A stretch of 64,000 nt of DNA from GCA-2683135 sp964507445 (GTDB taxonomy: Bacteria; Planctomycetota; GCA-002687715), in the NCBI GenBank assembly GCA_964507445.1, contig CAZDQF010000011.1, forward strand, positions 104,101 through 168,100, read 5' to 3'. This document shows, piece after piece, positions 35,091-43,236 of this stretch. The notes under the pieces were generated by a model. It worked only from the letters and a program-made list of their open reading frames with translations. It had not been told where the DNA came from and searched no databases. Position 1 is the stretch's first letter; each line of letters begins with the position of its first letter. Position numbers and translations under genes: made by a program.

Positions 35091-36970
35091 CAGCGAATGA
35101 ACCGGTCCGCCCAGCTGCGCACCTCGTGTCCGTTGAGGACGTGGGCTCGCCGCAGGCGCTCGAGGGTTGAGGAGGAGAACGAACTCATGGGTACATACAC
35201 GATGTGTTTGCCCAGGGTCTCAGCCTGTTGCTTGACCTCCGCTGGCGGAGGCGTGGGGGCAGCGTAGGCGACGTAACGGTCCCTTGAGTACCACAACGCC
35301 GCCAGCAAGAGGCGCTCGGAAGGTCGGCGGGCCTGCTCGAATCTCAGGTCATCCCAGATGTTCGGGATGATCATGGGCGGATAGATGAACATGCATCCCC
35401 CATAGAAGATCCGGCCGATCCCCGGGCCGACGATGTCGTCTTCCGGGTCCGTGGAGTAGAAGGCCAGGGTGGACTCCTCCTCATGTTCCGCCATCCAGGT
35501 GGTGCGCCACGGGAACCGCAGCCCCTCGTCGTCCTCTTCGAACACCAGTACCAGGGCGCCCACGTCCCCCGCGACGCGCGGCTCTTCCTTGACGTGGACT
35601 CGCTTGCGGTGCCAGTCCCGGAGGGTTTCGCGCAGGGCGATGCCGTCCTTGAAGGAGGTGGTGAACGGCTCCGTGCGCACCAGGGAGAGACCGGCCAGGC
35701 CAAGGGCCCGTTGCGTGACGAAGTCGCGGAAGTTCTCGATCATCACGTCTTCCGGTGGCCACGAGCAGTGGCGCGAGAGATCCCAGCCGCGCTTCCATAG
35801 CTCGCGGTTCGCCCGCTCCGGCCGCCTGCGCAAGGACAGGGGGCGCCACTCCGCCGCCTCTCCCGGGGTGCGACAGGTGGCCTCGGCGGCGCCGTGTTCC
35901 GTCAGGATCAACTCCCGGGTCATGTTCAGCGGTGTGGGTGGGGCTGGTTCCGGGTCCGTGGTCGGGAGGCCGTCATGCTCCCGGGTCTGGAACTCGGGCG
36001 TGTCACCGTTGGGGGGGTAGCGACTGGCGCACTTCAGGACGCTGATGGCGAAGTCGTTGCCTATGCAGCCCTTGGCGGCGGTGGCCAGGGTCCAGGTGTC
36101 CGGGATCAGCCGACGTTCGCGGACCGCGAGCTTCCGGGTGAAGGAGAGCATGGTGCTCAGGGCTCTCAGCGTCGGCTTCTCCAGGGCGTCGGGGAACTCC
36201 ACGGCGTAGTGCTCACGGGCGGACGTCAGCAGGTCCTTCAGGCCGAACACCGAGTCGAAGTCGTCCAGGGCGATGCTGTTCCGGTGCTGTTCCCATTGCC
36301 ATGTGATGTGCGGCATCTCGCCGATGATGTGGGGGAGGGACTCGGGGTTGACCACCGACACCTCCACCTGCTCCGGCTCGGTCCGTTCTTCGTCGTGGAG
36401 GACGCCCGTCTCGTCCTCCATGTGCCGTTTGATCCCGGCCCAGTGGGCCAGCCCGCACAAGACCAGGATCTGCGCGTCCGGCCCCAGCTCCTGGGACAGG
36501 GCGCTCAGCCGCGCCGCCATGTGACGTTCCCGTATGTCGTCCTGTTCCGTGCGCTCCACCAGGGTGAGCCAGGGCTGGACCGCCTCGTACCAGGTGTCGA
36601 GGCCGAGGCCGTGGAGGGCGTGGGGGTCGGGGATGGTGACCGGCCTCGCCCGGAACTCATCCACCTCAGCGTCGATGAAGAAGGTCGGGGTCCGCTCGCC
36701 GCGGGTGATCCGCAGGGCTTCCACGATGCCGTCACAGGGGTCGATGGGCACGTACCAGAGGTGTTGATCCTCCGGGTCCAGGAAGCCCGGGATGTCGCGG
36801 TACACCACGACGCTGATCTGCGGCAGCTTGTCGAGGGCCTCGTACACGGAGCGCGCCAGGGATGGCGGGAGCTCCACCGCCACCGCGTCCCACGGCTGGG
36901 CCAACAGCCGCCGGCGCGCCTCGATGGCGAAGGCCAGGCGTCCGTGGACCAGCGGTAGAGGGGTGATCAT
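35090..36970 (-). CDS. Uncharacterised 626-residue protein beside a MoxR ATPase
   Basis: I cannot assign this protein with confidence. Its N-terminal 190 residues (WDAVAVELPPSLARSVYEAL, ISVVVYRDIPGF, ILVLCGLAHWAGIKRHM) have the layout of the TraB/PrgY/ChaN-like superfamily: an early Glu-containing strand and a late Gly-Leu-x-His strand. The middle and C-terminal parts are mixed alpha/beta with FAISVLKCASRYPPNG, a Cys/Arg-rich stretch near residue 400, and a C-terminal MFIYPPMIIPN segment. There is no signal peptide. The start at 36970 is chosen because upstream in-frame sequence is Arg/Ser-rich and noncoding in character. It sits 82 bases after a MoxR gene and 1 base overlaps hemJ. DUF5682-type proteins occur beside MoxR ATPases and may be distant relatives. 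Confidence 0.7.
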   Translation of the reverse strand: MITPLPLVHGRLAFAIEARRRLLAQPWDAVAVELPPSLARSVYEALDKLPQISVVVYRDIPGFLDPEDQHLWYVPIDPCDGIVEALRITRGERTPTFFIDAEVDEFRARPVTIPDPHALHGLGLDTWYEAVQPWLTLVERTEQDDIRERHMAARLSALSQELGPDAQILVLCGLAHWAGIKRHMEDETGVLHDEERTEPEQVEVSVVNPESLPHIIGEMPHITWQWEQHRNSIALDDFDSVFGLKDLLTSAREHYAVEFPDALEKPTLRALSTMLSFTRKLAVRERRLIPDTWTLATAAKGCIGNDFAISVLKCASRYPPNGDTPEFQTREHDGLPTTDPEPAPPTPLNMTRELILTEHGAAEATCRTPGEAAEWRPLSLRRRPERANRELWKRGWDLSRHCSWPPEDVMIENFRDFVTQRALGLAGLSLVRTEPFTTSFKDGIALRETLRDWHRKRVHVKEEPRVAGDVGALVLVFEEDDEGLRFPWRTTWMAEHEEESTLAFYSTDPEDDIVGPGIGRIFYGGCMFIYPPMIIPNIWDDLRFEQARRPSERLLLAALWYSRDRYVAYAAPTPPPAEVKQQAETLGKHIVYVPMSSFSSSTLERLRRAHVLNGHEVRSWADRFIR

Positions 36971-37052
36971 CCGGCCTGAGACTCCGTGGCTCGCGGCGAG
37001 GCCCAGGGGAGCAGACGTCTTACGGGGCGAGGGCCCTGTGCCGGGCCGGCGA

Positions 37053-37961
37053 TCACTGGTCGTCTCCGCCCAGGTCCTCCGGCGTGGTGAAGAAGCTGCC
37101 GAAGTCCTGCATCCCGCCGAGCATGAACTGGCCTCGGGCCCGGGCTTCGAAGTCCTCCGCGCCTTCTCCAAGCACCTGTTCGACCGCGCGGTGGAACGCC
37201 GCATCGAGGTCCGTCGCGAGCCCTGCGCTGTGCAACTTCAGGGCGTAGCGCATGATGTTGACCCCGTCCCTGGTGCTGTAGTTGAGGCGGTGCCGGTGGG
37301 CCTCCTGCAGGAATCCGCAGGTCAGGTCCAGGAGGTTCTCGGGGGCGAAGTCCACGTTGTACTTGAGGATCGCCAGCTCATCGTCCCGATCGGGGAAGCT
37401 CACTTCGATCAGGGGCTGCAGGCGGCTGATGATGTAGTCGGGGACCTCGTAGGTGGAGGCGTCGTCGTTCATGGTGACGCAGCACCGGAAGTCCGGGTGG
37501 GCCTCGATCCGGGCCCCGGCCACGATGCTCTCCACGTAGCGACGGTTGTCCAGCAGCGGAGCGAGGCTCGCCCAGGATTTCTCCGACATGCGGTTGGCCT
37601 CGTCCAGGATGGCCACGCCGCCGTCGATCATGGCGGTGACCAGGGGAGACGCGTGGTAGCTGATGTTCCCGGACTCGGACAACACCGGGGTCACCAGGAG
37701 GTCCTCCGGTCGGGTGTCCATGGTCCCCTGGTAGATGAACACCGGGCTGTCCAGGCTCTGGGCGGCGGCCTGAGCCAGGGTGGTCTTGCCCATGCCGGGT
37801 TGCCCTATGATCCTGGGGCAAAGGGGCAGGTCGTGGTCGTCGATGACGGTCCATGACGCCAGGAGCTGGTCCATGAGATCCTGCTGGCCGATCCACGTGG
37901 CCTGTCTGGTCACCGGCTCCGCCAGCACGAGCTCCGTCTCCCCGATCCGTGTACGCCTCAT
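37053..37961 (-). CDS. MoxR/CbbQ-type AAA+ ATPase
   Basis: A 302-residue AAA+ ATPase. Walker A is GQPGMGKTT (about residues 53-61), Walker B is GGVAILDEAN, sensor 1 is CCVTMN, and a helix-2 insert (TMDTRPEDLLVTPV) is typical of the MoxR branch. MoxR proteins act as chaperone-like activators that insert metals or assemble protein complexes, usually with a VWA-domain partner. None is present here; instead an uncharacterised 626-residue protein follows. The C-terminal 60 residues are acidic and may be a partner-specific tail. Confidence 0.88.
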   Translation of the reverse strand: MRRTRIGETELVLAEPVTRQATWIGQQDLMDQLLASWTVIDDHDLPLCPRIIGQPGMGKTTLAQAAAQSLDSPVFIYQGTMDTRPEDLLVTPVLSESGNISYHASPLVTAMIDGGVAILDEANRMSEKSWASLAPLLDNRRYVESIVAGARIEAHPDFRCCVTMNDDASTYEVPDYIISRLQPLIEVSFPDRDDELAILKYNVDFAPENLLDLTCGFLQEAHRHRLNYSTRDGVNIMRYALKLHSAGLATDLDAAFHRAVEQVLGEGAEDFEARARGQFMLGGMQDFGSFFTTPEDLGGDDQ

Positions 37962-38034
37962 GGCGGCAGTATACCGACGCGCCTTGCGTCGCTCCGCCGG
38001 TTTGGTTCAATGCTGCGCAGTACGAGGTTCTCCA

Positions 38035-38844
38035 TTGACCAAGACCGCGAACAAGTACAGCGCCAAGACGGCGGATCGCCACGAGCTCTACGAGAAGTCC
38101 GTCCAGTGCCCGGAGGCGGACGTCCGCTTCCTCAGCCGCGTGTTCAGGACCCTGCGGGGCAGGCGGGCCTTGACCCTCCGGGAGGACTTCGCCGGGACCT
38201 CGCTGCTGTGCGCGGAGTGGGTCAAGAGCCGACGGGACCGTGAGGCCTGGGGGGTGGACCTGGACGAGGAGGTCCTGGAGTGGGGGCGCGAGCGGAACAT
38301 CGCCCCCCTGGGAGACAAGGCCGAGCGTGTCCACCTCATGAAGGGTGACGTGCTCACCCCCAAGCGACCCCAGGTGGACGTGCAGGTCGGGTTCAACTTC
38401 TCCTACTGCATCTTCCACGACCGCGAGACCCTGGCGCGCTACTTCAAAGCCGCCTACCAGTCTCTCGGTCGCGACGGCGTCTACTTCTGTGACATCCATG
38501 GCGGCAGCGAGTCCCAGGACGCGCTCACGGAAAACAAGAAGATGGCCGGGTTCAAGTACGTGTGGGAGCAGGGGGACTTCAGCCCCGTCACCCACAAGCG
38601 GGTCAGCTGGATCCACTTCCACTTCCCGGACGGGACCCGCATGCGCAAGGCGTTCACCTACGACTGGCGGATCTGGACCTGTCCCGAGCTCCGCGACGTT
38701 CTGCGGGAGGTGGGGTTCAAGGAGACCCGCGTCTACTGGGAAGGCACCGACAGCGAGACCAACGAGGGCAACGGGATCTACCGGGAGACCCGGGAAGGTG
38801 AGAACGACCCCTCCTGGATCGCCTACGTGGTCGCCCTCAAGTAA
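38035..38844 (+). CDS. Class I SAM-dependent methyltransferase
   Basis: A 269-residue methyltransferase. Motif I is LREDFAGTSLLCAEW, the acidic loop is GVDLDEEVLEWG, and VGFNFSYCIFHDRETLARYFKAA follows in the motif II-III region. DFAGTS in place of the common GxGxG is found in a clade of uncharacterised bacterial methyltransferases. A long beta insertion (HKRVSWIHFHFPDG) probably shapes the substrate site. Start is TTG at 38035, supported by a GAGG site 8 bases upstream; no ATG in frame gives a sensible start. It is divergent from the MoxR gene. Confidence 0.8.
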   Translation: MTKTANKYSAKTADRHELYEKSVQCPEADVRFLSRVFRTLRGRRALTLREDFAGTSLLCAEWVKSRRDREAWGVDLDEEVLEWGRERNIAPLGDKAERVHLMKGDVLTPKRPQVDVQVGFNFSYCIFHDRETLARYFKAAYQSLGRDGVYFCDIHGGSESQDALTENKKMAGFKYVWEQGDFSPVTHKRVSWIHFHFPDGTRMRKAFTYDWRIWTCPELRDVLREVGFKETRVYWEGTDSETNEGNGIYRETREGENDPSWIAYVVALK

Positions 38845-38889
38845 CCGGACCCGGACAGCGGCTCCGGGTCTCGGGTAGGCTGCTCCGCC

Positions 38890-40233
38890 ATGCAGCGCGC
38901 GTCCTTGCAGCGCCACCTGGGTCTGGGCTCCGCCGTGCTCCTCGTGGTGGGCTCCGTCATCGGGTCGGGCATCTTCATGAAGCCCCTGGACATCTCCAGG
39001 AGCTTGCCTGACGAGACCTGGATCCTGGGCGCCTGGGCCGTCCTCGGCGTGATCTGCCTCTTCGGGGCCCTGGCCTATGGGGAGCTGGGGGCCATGTTCC
39101 CCCAGGCCGGGGGGCAGTACGCGTTCCTGCGGGAAGCCTACGGCCCCTTCGTGGCGTTCCTCTACGGCTGGTGCCTGTTGCTGGTCATCAACACCGGCAC
39201 CCTCGCCGCGCTCTGCGTGGCCTTCTCCGAGAACCTGGACCGCATCGTGCCCATGGGGTCCGCTGGCGAGTTCGTCGCGGCCGCGGGGATGTTGCTGGTG
39301 CTCTCGGTGGTGAATCACTGCGGCGTGCGCTGGGGCGCGTTGCTCCAAAACCTCTCGACGGTGGCCAAGCTCCTCGCCCTGGCGGCCATCGTCATCGGCG
39401 GCCTCCTGGTGTCCGGCGGCGATGCGCCGGTCAACGCCGGACCGTCCCCTGCTGTGGAGGCGGACCTGGTGGCGGGCCTGGTGGCCGCCGCCGTGGCCCT
39501 GTTCTGGGCCTACGAGGGTTGGCACCAGCTGGCGTTCTCCGCCGCGGAGATGAAGCGGCCTGAGCGGGATCTGTGGCGAGCCCTGGTCATCGGGATCGTG
39601 GTGCTGATCGTCGTGTACGTGCTGGTCAACCGGACCTACATGGCGGTCATCCCGCTGGAGGAGATGCGGGGCCTCGCACAGGATCGGGAGGTCCCGACCC
39701 TGGCGGTGGATCGGATCTTCGGCGGCAACGCCGGGGCGTGGCTGGCGGGCCTGATCTGCCTGTCCGTGTTCGGCGCTGCCAACCCCAACCTCCTCTCCAC
39801 TCCACGGGCGTTCTACGCCATGGCCCAGGACGGGCAGCTGCCGTCCGTGCTCATGCGGGTCCACCCGCGGTGGAAGACCCCCGTGGTCGCCATCTGGGTG
39901 CAGGCGGCGTGGAGCCTGTTCCTCGTCTGGGTGCTGGGGTCTTTCGCGGACATCACCGAGTTCGTGGTCTTCGCCGCCCTGATCTTCTACGGGCTCGTGG
40001 TGTTCGGCGTGTATGTGCTCCGCTTCAAGATGAAGGACCGGGCGAGGCCGTACCGCTGCTGGGGATACCCCGTGACCCCCGCCATCTTCATCGCCGTGGT
40101 CGTCTTCGTGGATGCCCACCTCCTGCTCGATCCCGACGAGCGTCAGAACGCCCTCTACGGTCTGGGGATCCTGGCGGCGGGAGCGGTGGCCTACGTCCTG
40201 AGACGGCTATCGCTGCCGCGAGCCCGCGGCTGA
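38890..40233 (+). CDS. APC-superfamily amino acid permease
   Basis: A 447-residue integral membrane protein with about 12 helices. The first helix has the APC substrate motif GSVIGSGIFMKP, and PQAGGQYAFLREAYGP follows in helix 3. A conserved-looking FWAYEGWHQLAFSAAEMKRPERD block marks helix 6 and the following loop, as in the LAT (light-chain) group of exchangers. It probably imports or exchanges amino acids. It lies 45 bases after the methyltransferase gene on the same strand and may be cotranscribed. Confidence 0.88.
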   Translation: MQRASLQRHLGLGSAVLLVVGSVIGSGIFMKPLDISRSLPDETWILGAWAVLGVICLFGALAYGELGAMFPQAGGQYAFLREAYGPFVAFLYGWCLLLVINTGTLAALCVAFSENLDRIVPMGSAGEFVAAAGMLLVLSVVNHCGVRWGALLQNLSTVAKLLALAAIVIGGLLVSGGDAPVNAGPSPAVEADLVAGLVAAAVALFWAYEGWHQLAFSAAEMKRPERDLWRALVIGIVVLIVVYVLVNRTYMAVIPLEEMRGLAQDREVPTLAVDRIFGGNAGAWLAGLICLSVFGAANPNLLSTPRAFYAMAQDGQLPSVLMRVHPRWKTPVVAIWVQAAWSLFLVWVLGSFADITEFVVFAALIFYGLVVFGVYVLRFKMKDRARPYRCWGYPVTPAIFIAVVVFVDAHLLLDPDERQNALYGLGILAAGAVAYVLRRLSLPRARG

Positions 40234-40358
40234 GGCGCTCCTCCTGGCTCGTGAAGCGGTCTGCTCAGGGCCGCTAAAGAAAGCCGACGGGTCACGCCGA
40301 AAAATCACGTGCCACTCGTCGGATGCAGCGTGGGTCCCCGGGTCGGAGGAGGGGCGAC

Positions 40359-41006
40359 ATGACTGCATCCATGACCAGCAACCGGTCCTACGATTACCGT
40401 TCCATTCGCAAGGCGCTCGTGGCGGCCCTCAACGGGCATCAGGCCAATCTGGGTGCGTGGCTGGACCAGAACGACGAGCGACGGCGACTGGCGGCCACCG
40501 GATTGAAGGCCATCGGCGACCTCAGCGGCTACCTGGAGTTGCGGCTCTTCGAATCCGCGGCCCAGCTCAGCGCGGGACGCGCGGAGCGCGCGCTCAGCGA
40601 GGCTCGGGAGGTGTGGAAGGTCATTGAGGGGCACGCCCCCTACCCGGCCCAGGCGCTCGTGCTGACGCAGCTCGCGGCGTGTGCGAAGGCCCGAGGAGAC
40701 ACCGGCGCGGCGGCTCGTGCGGCGCGCAGAGCGGAGGCCATGCTGACCGCAGAGAGCGGTGACGCCACCCCGGCGGTGCTGGCGGTACGGTCGTGGTTGT
40801 GGCGATGCCTGCAGGGGCGGGCGGCCGCGGCCGCGGTCAAGAAACGGCTGGATCGAAGCGTCAAGATCATGGGCGCGCGGGTCACGGACGGAATGAGGAC
40901 GGCTTTCCTCGAGAGCGCCTCACCACCCCACTGGGCCCTGGTCCACATGCGGCGTTGGAGCGGCATGCACGCATCCGACGAACCCGTCCCGGGCGTCGCC
41001 GGTTAG
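40359..41006 (+). CDS. Alpha-helical protein of unknown function
   Basis: A 215-residue, Ala/Arg-rich protein with no signal peptide or membrane segment. The central part (about residues 60-150: YLELRLFESAAQLSAGR, ALVLTQLAACAKARGDTGAAARAARRAEAML) looks like two or three TPR-type helix pairs. The remainder is basic helical sequence ending in ALVHMRRWSGMH. No family was recognised. The start at 40359 is set by a strong GGAGGAGGGG site just upstream. Its TAG stop lies inside the stem of a hairpin shared with the convergent transporter gene. Confidence 0.6.
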   Translation: MTASMTSNRSYDYRSIRKALVAALNGHQANLGAWLDQNDERRRLAATGLKAIGDLSGYLELRLFESAAQLSAGRAERALSEAREVWKVIEGHAPYPAQALVLTQLAACAKARGDTGAAARAARRAEAMLTAESGDATPAVLAVRSWLWRCLQGRAAAAAVKKRLDRSVKIMGARVTDGMRTAFLESASPPHWALVHMRRWSGMHASDEPVPGVAG

Positions 41007-41033
41007 GGCCGCAAGACCTCGCCGCGGCCCTAA
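41003..41033. terminator. Perfect 10-bp hairpin spanning two convergent stop codons
   Basis: Bases 41003-41012 pair with 41024-41033 around an 11-base loop. The two arms contain the TAG stop of the plus-strand gene (41004-41006) and the TAG stop of the minus-strand transporter gene (41030-41032). It is positioned to act on transcripts from both sides, but neither side has a T tract, so efficient intrinsic termination is uncertain. Confidence 0.5.
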
Positions 41034-42166
41034 GCTCCGTCAGAGACGGCGTCTCTCGTGCGCACCTTCGGCACCCAGCGTGCTGAGGTGGCGGCCAGCG
41101 CCGCCGCCAGGACACAGGTGGCCATGAATCCGGCGCCGTCGCGCACGAGGATAGCGCCCGCGACCCCAACGGAGACGCTCACCTGCACAGCGACGTTGCG
41201 CAGCGCCAGATACCGTGGGCGGTCCTGTTCCGGCGCCAGCCCTCCCATGTGGGCCTGAAGCGCGGTGCGTCGAACGGTCTCCACCGCCAGGGCAAGCATG
41301 AGCAGGCACCCCGCGATCACCGTGCCGTGTGCTCCCAGGGGCATGGCCAGCAGCGCCGGGACGAGGGTGAGGGCGCCGAGGGTGCAGGTCCGCGCCATGC
41401 CCAGGGCCTGGATCAGCCGCGGGACGAAGGGGAGGGCGAGGATCGGCCCGCCGCCTCCCAGGTAGTAGACCCACGCCACATCGTTGAGCCCCATTCCGCC
41501 CGCTGACGCGAGCATCCGCGGAAAGACCGCCACCGGGCCGGCGAGGGCTGCGCCGATGAGCATGGACGTGATGAGGCCCGAACGGTAGCGACGGGATGCG
41601 AGAAAGTGTCGGAAGGGCCGTGGGGTACCCGTGTGCTGGGTCGTTGCGGAGGTCGGTAGCAGGACCTGGGCTGAGGCGGCGAGGAGCGCCGCCGCCACTC
41701 CCAGGGCCGTGAACAGGGTCGGCAGGCCCACGGTGGCGGCTACCGCCGCGCCGCTCGGTATTCCCACCACGTAGGCGAGGAGAAACCCGGCGGTCATGAA
41801 GGTCACCGTCCGGTCACCTGCCCGGACCGCTTCGATGAGGAGGGCGTAGGACAGGATCCCGGAGGCCGCTCCCGCGATGCCTCGGCAGCCGAGGGCCACG
41901 GCGAAGGTGGGCGCCAGCGCCATGGTGAGCTGGAGCGCTGCGAGGGTCACGAGGGAGACCGTGACCACGACCCGAGCCTTCACCGAGGGTGCCAGCTGGG
42001 TGAGCAGGCAGGGGCCAAGCGCCGCGCCGAGAGGATAGGCCACCAGGAGCCACGATGCGTTGCCTCCGTCGGGCCAGTACTCCTGGTCCAGGGTGGCGGC
42101 CAGGAGAGCGAAGACCTGATTGTCAGTGAGCTGGAAGGCGGCGGCCAGGAAGACAAATGCGCGCAT
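41030..42166 (-). CDS. Major facilitator superfamily transporter
   Basis: A 378-residue membrane protein with about 11-12 helices of MFS type. It has an acidic residue in helix 1 (QLTDNQVFALL), WLLVAYPLGAALGP after helix 2, and an RGIAGAASGILSYALLIEAV helix 4-5 region like drug and metabolite exporters. It is on the short side for the family. Substrate is unknown. It follows korB by 28 bases on the same strand, but a functional link to the 2-oxoacid oxidoreductase is not evident. Confidence 0.8.
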   Translation of the reverse strand: MRAFVFLAAAFQLTDNQVFALLAATLDQEYWPDGGNASWLLVAYPLGAALGPCLLTQLAPSVKARVVVTVSLVTLAALQLTMALAPTFAVALGCRGIAGAASGILSYALLIEAVRAGDRTVTFMTAGFLLAYVVGIPSGAAVAATVGLPTLFTALGVAAALLAASAQVLLPTSATTQHTGTPRPFRHFLASRRYRSGLITSMLIGAALAGPVAVFPRMLASAGGMGLNDVAWVYYLGGGGPILALPFVPRLIQALGMARTCTLGALTLVPALLAMPLGAHGTVIAGCLLMLALAVETVRRTALQAHMGGLAPEQDRPRYLALRNVAVQVSVSVGVAGAILVRDGAGFMATCVLAAALAATSARWVPKVRTRDAVSDGA

Positions 42167-42194
42167 GGCGGATGGCGTCGCCGCCGGCCGCGGC

Positions 42195-43202
42195 TTACTT
42201 CACTTCCCAGGTATCGCCCGAGTAGACGAGCTGCTCAAGGCTTCCTTCGCCGCGGGCGCTCTTGGCCTGATCGATCTGGTGGTGGATCAACTCATCCAGG
42301 GTCGGTCGTTGCACGTTGCGGAGGACGCCGATGGGGGTGGGCAGGTCGCTGTCCGTGGCCTGGGCCATGGTGAACGCCATGCCGGGGTTCTCCACTCCGG
42401 AGTTCCACTGGATGCAATCGTCGGCGCCGACCTCATCTCCCAGCCCGACGGACTCCACCTCGAATCCGTTGAGCCTGAGCCCCTTGTCCATGTCCTTGCC
42501 GTAGATCAGGGGCTTGCCGTCACGGAGCTCGATGATGTTGTCGTGGCGCAGCTCCTTGTCCGTCAGGTCCTGGAACGCACCGTCGTTGAAGATGTTGCAG
42601 TTCTGGAAGATCTCCACGAACGCGGAGCCCTTGTGTTGCGCAGCCTGGTGGATGGTCTCCTTCAGGTGCTTGGCGAACACGTCCACGGACCGGGCCACGA
42701 AGGTGGCGCCGGAGCCGATGACCAGGCTGAGCGGATTGAACGGGCTGTCGGTGGAGCCCATGGGCGTGGACTTGGTGACCTTGCCGATCTCCGACGTGGG
42801 GCTGTACTGGCCCTTGGTCAAGCCGTAGATCTTGTTGTTGAACAGGAGCACCTTCAGGTTCACGTTGCGGCGCAGGGTGTGGATGAGGTGGTTGCCGCCG
42901 ATGGAGAGGGCGTCTCCGTCGCCGGTCACCAGCCAGACGTCCAGCTCCGGGTTGGCCAGCTTGACCCCCGTGGCGATGGCCGGCGCGCGACCGTGGATGG
43001 AGTGGAACCCGTAGGTGGACATGTAGTACGGGAACCGGCTGGAGCAGCCGATGCCTGAGACGATGACCGTCTTCTCCCGTGACATGCCCAGCTCGGCGAA
43101 GGCGGCCTGTACGGAGTTGAGGATCGCGTAGTCGCCGCAGCCCGGGCACCACCGCACTTCCTGGTCGCTCTTGTAAGCCTTCTTGGTGAGGGTCTCGGCC
43201 AT
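42195..43202 (-). CDS. korB: 2-oxoacid:ferredoxin oxidoreductase, beta subunit
   Basis: A 335-residue thiamine-diphosphate-binding subunit. Three of the conserved cluster and TPP-site residues are seen in RWCPGCGDYAIL and GIGCSSRFPYYM, the TPP/Mg motif is TGDGDALSIGGNH, and it has NNKIYGLTKGQYSPTS. With the alpha subunit it oxidatively decarboxylates a 2-oxoacid, probably 2-oxoglutarate, to the acyl-CoA while reducing ferredoxin. It is 34 bases downstream of korA in the usual alpha-beta order. There is no separate delta ferredoxin subunit, as in KorAB-type enzymes. Confidence 0.95.
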   Translation of the reverse strand: MAETLTKKAYKSDQEVRWCPGCGDYAILNSVQAAFAELGMSREKTVIVSGIGCSSRFPYYMSTYGFHSIHGRAPAIATGVKLANPELDVWLVTGDGDALSIGGNHLIHTLRRNVNLKVLLFNNKIYGLTKGQYSPTSEIGKVTKSTPMGSTDSPFNPLSLVIGSGATFVARSVDVFAKHLKETIHQAAQHKGSAFVEIFQNCNIFNDGAFQDLTDKELRHDNIIELRDGKPLIYGKDMDKGLRLNGFEVESVGLGDEVGADDCIQWNSGVENPGMAFTMAQATDSDLPTPIGVLRNVQRPTLDELIHHQIDQAKSARGEGSLEQLVYSGDTWEVK

Positions 43203-43236
43203 GGTCTTGTCTCTGTTGGAGGCTCGGGTAAGGGCG

